In this document: positions 62,259 through 64,000 of the stretch, piece after piece
Layout of the letters: every line of letters starts with the position of its first letter
Numbering within the stretch: the first letter of the stretch is position 1
Assembly (NCBI GenBank): GCA_028023455.1
Contig: JAQFVV010012990.1
Location: forward strand, 62,001-126,000
Length of the DNA: 64,000 nt
From: Epiperipatus broadwayi
Lineage: Eukaryota; Onychophora; Udeonychophora; Euonychophora; Peripatidae
Direction of reading: 5' to 3'
Translations under genes and position numbers: made by a program
The notes under the pieces: generated by a model
What the model was told of the DNA's origin: nothing
Seen by the model: only the letters and a program-made list of their open reading frames with translations
Databases searched by the model: none

Positions 62259-62739
62259 CTTATCAATCTGTCATTGTTTAAAAAGCTCTTGTTCAGAAAT
62301 TCCAAACATTTGTGGTCAGTTATGATTACCACTTCTGATTCCAACAAAAACTGTTTCAGTTTCTGGCATGCCCACACTATTGCTAATGTCTCCTGCTCAG
62401 TTGTTGTATAATGCTTTTCTATCCCTCTCAACATCGACTAATAAAGTACAACACTTGATACTCATTTTTATAACCAATTTGAAACAACACAGCACCCAAG
62501 CCTTGCCTATTGCTAGCACCCAAGCCTTTCCTATTGCTATCTGTTTGAAGGTAAAAGGGGTGGGCATAATCCAGATGGTATAACATTACTGTTTCCAAGA
62601 ACTTATTTTTTACTTTAGACATTTCTTGCTCATGCCTCTCTTTCCATTCCCATTTCTTACTACTCTTCTTTATTAATTCAATTAGCTGTGTGGTGTCATA
62701 AGCAAATCTAGGATAGAAGTGGTGATAGAAATTACACAA
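62249..62739 (-). pseudogene. Gypsy RNase H domain
   Basis: Carried by two minus-strand frames, 62428-62739 and 62249-62434, so a frameshift lies near 62432. The first includes C-N-F-Y-H-H-F from the RT connection and Y-L-Q-T-D-S with the first catalytic aspartate. The second has Y-T-T-T-E-Q-E-T-L-A-I-V-W-A (catalytic glutamate) and I-T-D-H-K-C-L (aspartate). A 24-bp tandem duplication at 62491-62538 repeats eight codons just after the first aspartate. The family role is degradation of RNA in RNA-DNA hybrids. Confidence 0.8.
62491..62538 (-). repeat. 24-bp tandem duplication in the RNase H region
   Basis: 'agcacccaagcctt' followed by 'gcctattgct' repeats once with a single G/T difference. 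It adds eight residues in frame next to the active site. Confidence 0.9.
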
Positions 62740-63688
62740 TCCCAGAAATGCTCAAACCTGCTTCTGGTTGGTGGGAATTGGAAAATTCTTTATAGCTTCT
62801 ATTTTTTGCAGGATGGGGTTTGACACCTTGACTATTTACAACAAGGCCCAAAAATTCAATTTCTTCCACTGTGAAAAAACTCTTTTCCATGTTGATGGTT
62901 ATATTTTCATGTATGCATTCATGAAAGAAGCTTTCCAAATGACGCAAATGCTCATCGATGTCCTTTGAGGCAATCACAATATCATCCACATAACAAACCA
63001 TGTGTTCCTGTATTTGAGGAGATAAAACATTCTTCAAACATCTCATGAGGCCTGCTTCACTGTTAATTAAACCAAATGGAACCTTCTTGAACACACGAGT
63101 CTGGCCATTGTAACAAAATGCCGTATACTTTCTATCACGGTGGTCCAATGCTATTTGCCAATAACTCGCTGTCATGTCCATGGTCGAGAATACAGTCTTC
63201 CCTGTGAGCTGCACAAATGTTTCGTGCATTGGCAGCAGCACTTCATGTTCCAGAATGCTCACATTATTTAGGCAGTGTGCATCCAAACACACACATTTCC
63301 ATTTTTTTTTCTTGATTACAATCAATGGATTATTGTATGGTGAAGGAGCCTGTTCGATAATATCCCATTCCAGAATCTGCTTTATTTGTTTATCCACTTC
63401 CTCTTTATATTGGAATGAGATAGGGTAAGTTTTTGTTTGCTGGTACGATTCCTCTCTAAGCCTAATTCGGTGAGTATGTCCTCTAATTTTCCCTGGTACA
63501 CCAGAAAATACCGCTGAGTATCTTTGTAAAATTTGTTGCAACTGCTGACTATGCTCCTTATTCTTAATCATTGATATGCCAACTTTTTGTTTTATCATTT
63601 CCTCATCAATCGCTTGTACAACACAACTGCCAATGGAGTGATTATCTTGAACCACTGTTGTAAATGGGACTTGTATGTCTTCTAACAT
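62732..63688 (-). pseudogene. Ty3/gypsy reverse transcriptase
   Basis: A 318-codon minus-strand frame. After an N-terminal linker with Y-S-A-V-F-S and I-R-G-H-T-H-R-I-R-L, the RT motifs come in order: L-E-W-D-I-I-E-Q-A-P-S-P-Y, P-L-I-V-I-K-K-K, D-A-H-C-L-N, S-T-M-D-M-T-A-S-Y-W-Q-I (catalytic aspartate), V-P-F-G-L, and Y-V-D-D-I-V-I-A-S (catalytic pair, near 63000). Then comes I-E-F-L-G-L-V-V near 62860. The final 25 or so residues are out of frame, so a frameshift lies near 62800 just before the RNase H part. This is a Ty3/gypsy-type pol. Most of the palm is intact, but the copy is not able to make a full polyprotein. Confidence 0.88.
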
Positions 63689-63689
63689 A

Positions 63690-64000
63690 ATTTCCTCATT
63701 GGGTAATGTATAATACCTTGATACTGCTGAAGGAAATCTGAACCTAATACTAAGTTGTATAACAACCCCTCCATTACTAAGAAGGCATGATTAAAACATT
63801 TGCCGCTAATTGTAATCTCAAACCACATTTGGTATCATTCACTATTCATTTTTCTTCCATTCGCCAGTGTTAACTGGATAGGGTGCATGGGAAACTTTAA
63901 GTATCTTGGGTTGCTTTCATATTCTGTGGCTAGTTTTTTTGATACAATAGATACTTGACTGCCTGAGTCAACTAATGCTTGTATTTTATTGTCATTTATA
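63690..64000 (-). pseudogene. Gypsy aspartic protease, cut by the window edge
   Basis: Upstream of RT on the minus strand, A-L-V-D-S-G-S-Q-V-S near 63985-63955 is the retropepsin active site (D-S-G). It is followed by L-V-L-G-S-D-F-L near 63745, a late motif of the fold. A TGA near 63840 and a frameshift near 63710 interrupt the frame. The gag part and the 5' LTR lie beyond 64000. Confidence 0.75.

Overview
This window looks like nuclear DNA from an invertebrate animal: very AT-rich, about 64 kb, almost entirely transposon-derived or intron-like, with long TA, GATA and poly-G tracts. A lophotrochozoan, perhaps a cephalopod mollusc, is my best guess; this is inference from the mix of Penelope-like elements, tRNA-derived SINEs, fold-back elements and a single-repeat ankyrin exon, not a measured match. 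There is no sign of bacterial gene organisation.

The only host-gene coding sequence I can support is one 99-bp exon at 4452-4550 (+). It encodes exactly one 33-residue ankyrin repeat between a good acceptor and a GTAAGG donor, phase 0 on both sides, and resembles a repeat of the classical ankyrin membrane-binding domain. If it is live, most of the window is the intron downstream of it.

Autonomous transposon remains, left to right: a non-LTR retrotransposon 3' part on the minus strand (4756-6570); a Penelope-like element (PLE) with RT and GIY-YIG endonuclease (13490-14720) followed by a hammerhead-like motif; a second non-LTR family with a nearly intact RT carrying one stop codon (15042-17205), which also left a relic at 2131-2510; a nearly full-length but decayed plus-strand copy of the first non-LTR family (about 37343-42235), whose ORF1 has a PHD-like finger, a coiled coil and an SGNH-esterase-like domain, split by a 0.5-kb hairpin element; a PLE C-terminal fragment (49930-50185, minus); and a frameshifted Ty3/gypsy pol (60850-64000, minus) running off the right edge.

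Non-autonomous and structural sequences fill much of the rest: a dispersed fold-back/MITE family (nine or more copies), tRNA-derived SINEs including one with four tandem tRNA-like heads (23235-23725), huge palindromes (43170-43795, 44900-45662), a tandem-then-inverted satellite (52784-54480), and composite repeats with variable unit number.

The most striking observation is a compact hammerhead ribozyme motif at 22585-22625 (minus strand), with every core nucleotide and all three stems readable, inside a 287-bp element with terminal inverted repeats. Decayed relatives lie near 19345 and 14857, and a separate hammerhead-like motif closes the PLE at 14729-14776. Together they suggest a PLE-linked, possibly retrozyme-like, ribozyme-bearing repeat family.
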